Assembly (NCBI GenBank): GCA_022819905.1
Contig: JAJEGJ010000020.1
Coordinates: forward strand, 30,280-94,279
DNA: 64,000 bases
DNA from: Alphaproteobacteria bacterium
GTDB taxonomy: Bacteria > Pseudomonadota > Alphaproteobacteria > TMED109
Direction: 5' to 3'
The position numbers and the translations under genes were made by a program. Of the stretch, positions 63,950 to 64,000 are shown in pieces. How positions within the stretch are numbered: the stretch's first letter is position 1; each line of letters begins with the position of its first letter. Below the pieces are notes generated by a model, which was not told where the DNA came from, made no database searches, and saw only the letters and a list, made by a program, of their open reading frames with translations.

Positions 63950-64000
63950 ATGGCGTCGCGAACGGACCGGGATGAAGCGGAGATCGAGGCCTCCAGGGCA
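63950..64000 (+). CDS. tatC: Probable TatC N-terminus (partial, right window edge)
   Basis: An open frame from ATG 63950 runs to the window edge (17 codons: MASRTDRDEAEIEASRA). It follows the tatB stop by 9 bases. The visible residues are a soluble N-terminal lead and do not by themselves identify TatC; the call rests on the conserved tatA-tatB-tatC order. Confidence 0.6.
   Translation, partial: MASRTDRDEAEIEASRA

Overview
The window is GC-rich bacterial chromosome, almost fully coding, with tight operons and many ATGA, GTGA or TTGA stop/start overlaps. Family content and gene order point to an alphaproteobacterium: a DUF1476 (F1-ATPase inhibitor zeta) gene, an obgE-proB-proA-nadD-rsfS-gpmI run, a ppiD-trpE-trpG-trpD-trpC-moaC-moeA-lexA-gltX run, a tpiA-secG-pyrG-kdsA-eno run, yejABEF, ccmABCD and the DUF3305/DUF3306/TorD group. 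kdsA implies a Gram-negative envelope. The genus cannot be told from sequence alone. No rRNA, convincing tRNA, insertion sequence, prophage or CRISPR array was seen.

Layout. 1-10.6 kb (minus strand): a membrane-anchored cytochrome c, the Yej oligopeptide importer, a GhrA-like hydroxyacid dehydrogenase, a PaaK-like acyl-CoA ligase and the haem exporter genes ccmA-B-C-D, the last cut by the window edge. 10.7-17.8 kb (minus): gpmI, rsfS, nadD, proA, proB, obgE, rpmA, rplU. 17.9-36.7 kb: mixed accessory and metabolic genes. These include a three-gene SDR/crotonase/haloalkane dehalogenase operon, secreted small proteins, a C-terminal-haem cytochrome, purB, a gamma-glutamyltranspeptidase, an acetolactate-synthase-like enzyme, pdxH, msrB, a sugar oxidoreductase/aminotransferase pair and an Ldh-family dehydrogenase. 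36.7-47.3 kb: an SDR, gltX, lexA, moeA, moaC, trpCDGE and ppiD. 47.4-52.8 kb (plus): tpiA, secG, pyrG, kdsA, eno and a DUF4396 membrane protein. 52.8-58.1 kb: two divergent arms typical of formate dehydrogenase/molybdoenzyme maturation (TorD, DUF3306, DUF3305 versus a polyferredoxin, MobB and a second MoeA). 58.3-64 kb: an NTF2-like protein, an iron(III) ABC importer and tatA-tatB-(tatC).

How the parts fit. Several loci serve one theme, the building of periplasmic or membrane redox enzymes: Ccm for c-type cytochromes (two are encoded here), MoaC/MoeA/MobB for molybdenum cofactor, TorD/DUF3305/DUF3306/polyferredoxin for a molybdoenzyme whose catalytic subunit lies outside the window, Tat for export of folded redox proteins, and an iron importer. 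The most unusual local items are the haloalkane dehalogenase operon with a Tyr-less SDR, nadD with no ATG/GTG/TTG start, a divergent enolase at the canonical eno locus, a secreted HEYGH protein and a maturation island without its enzyme.
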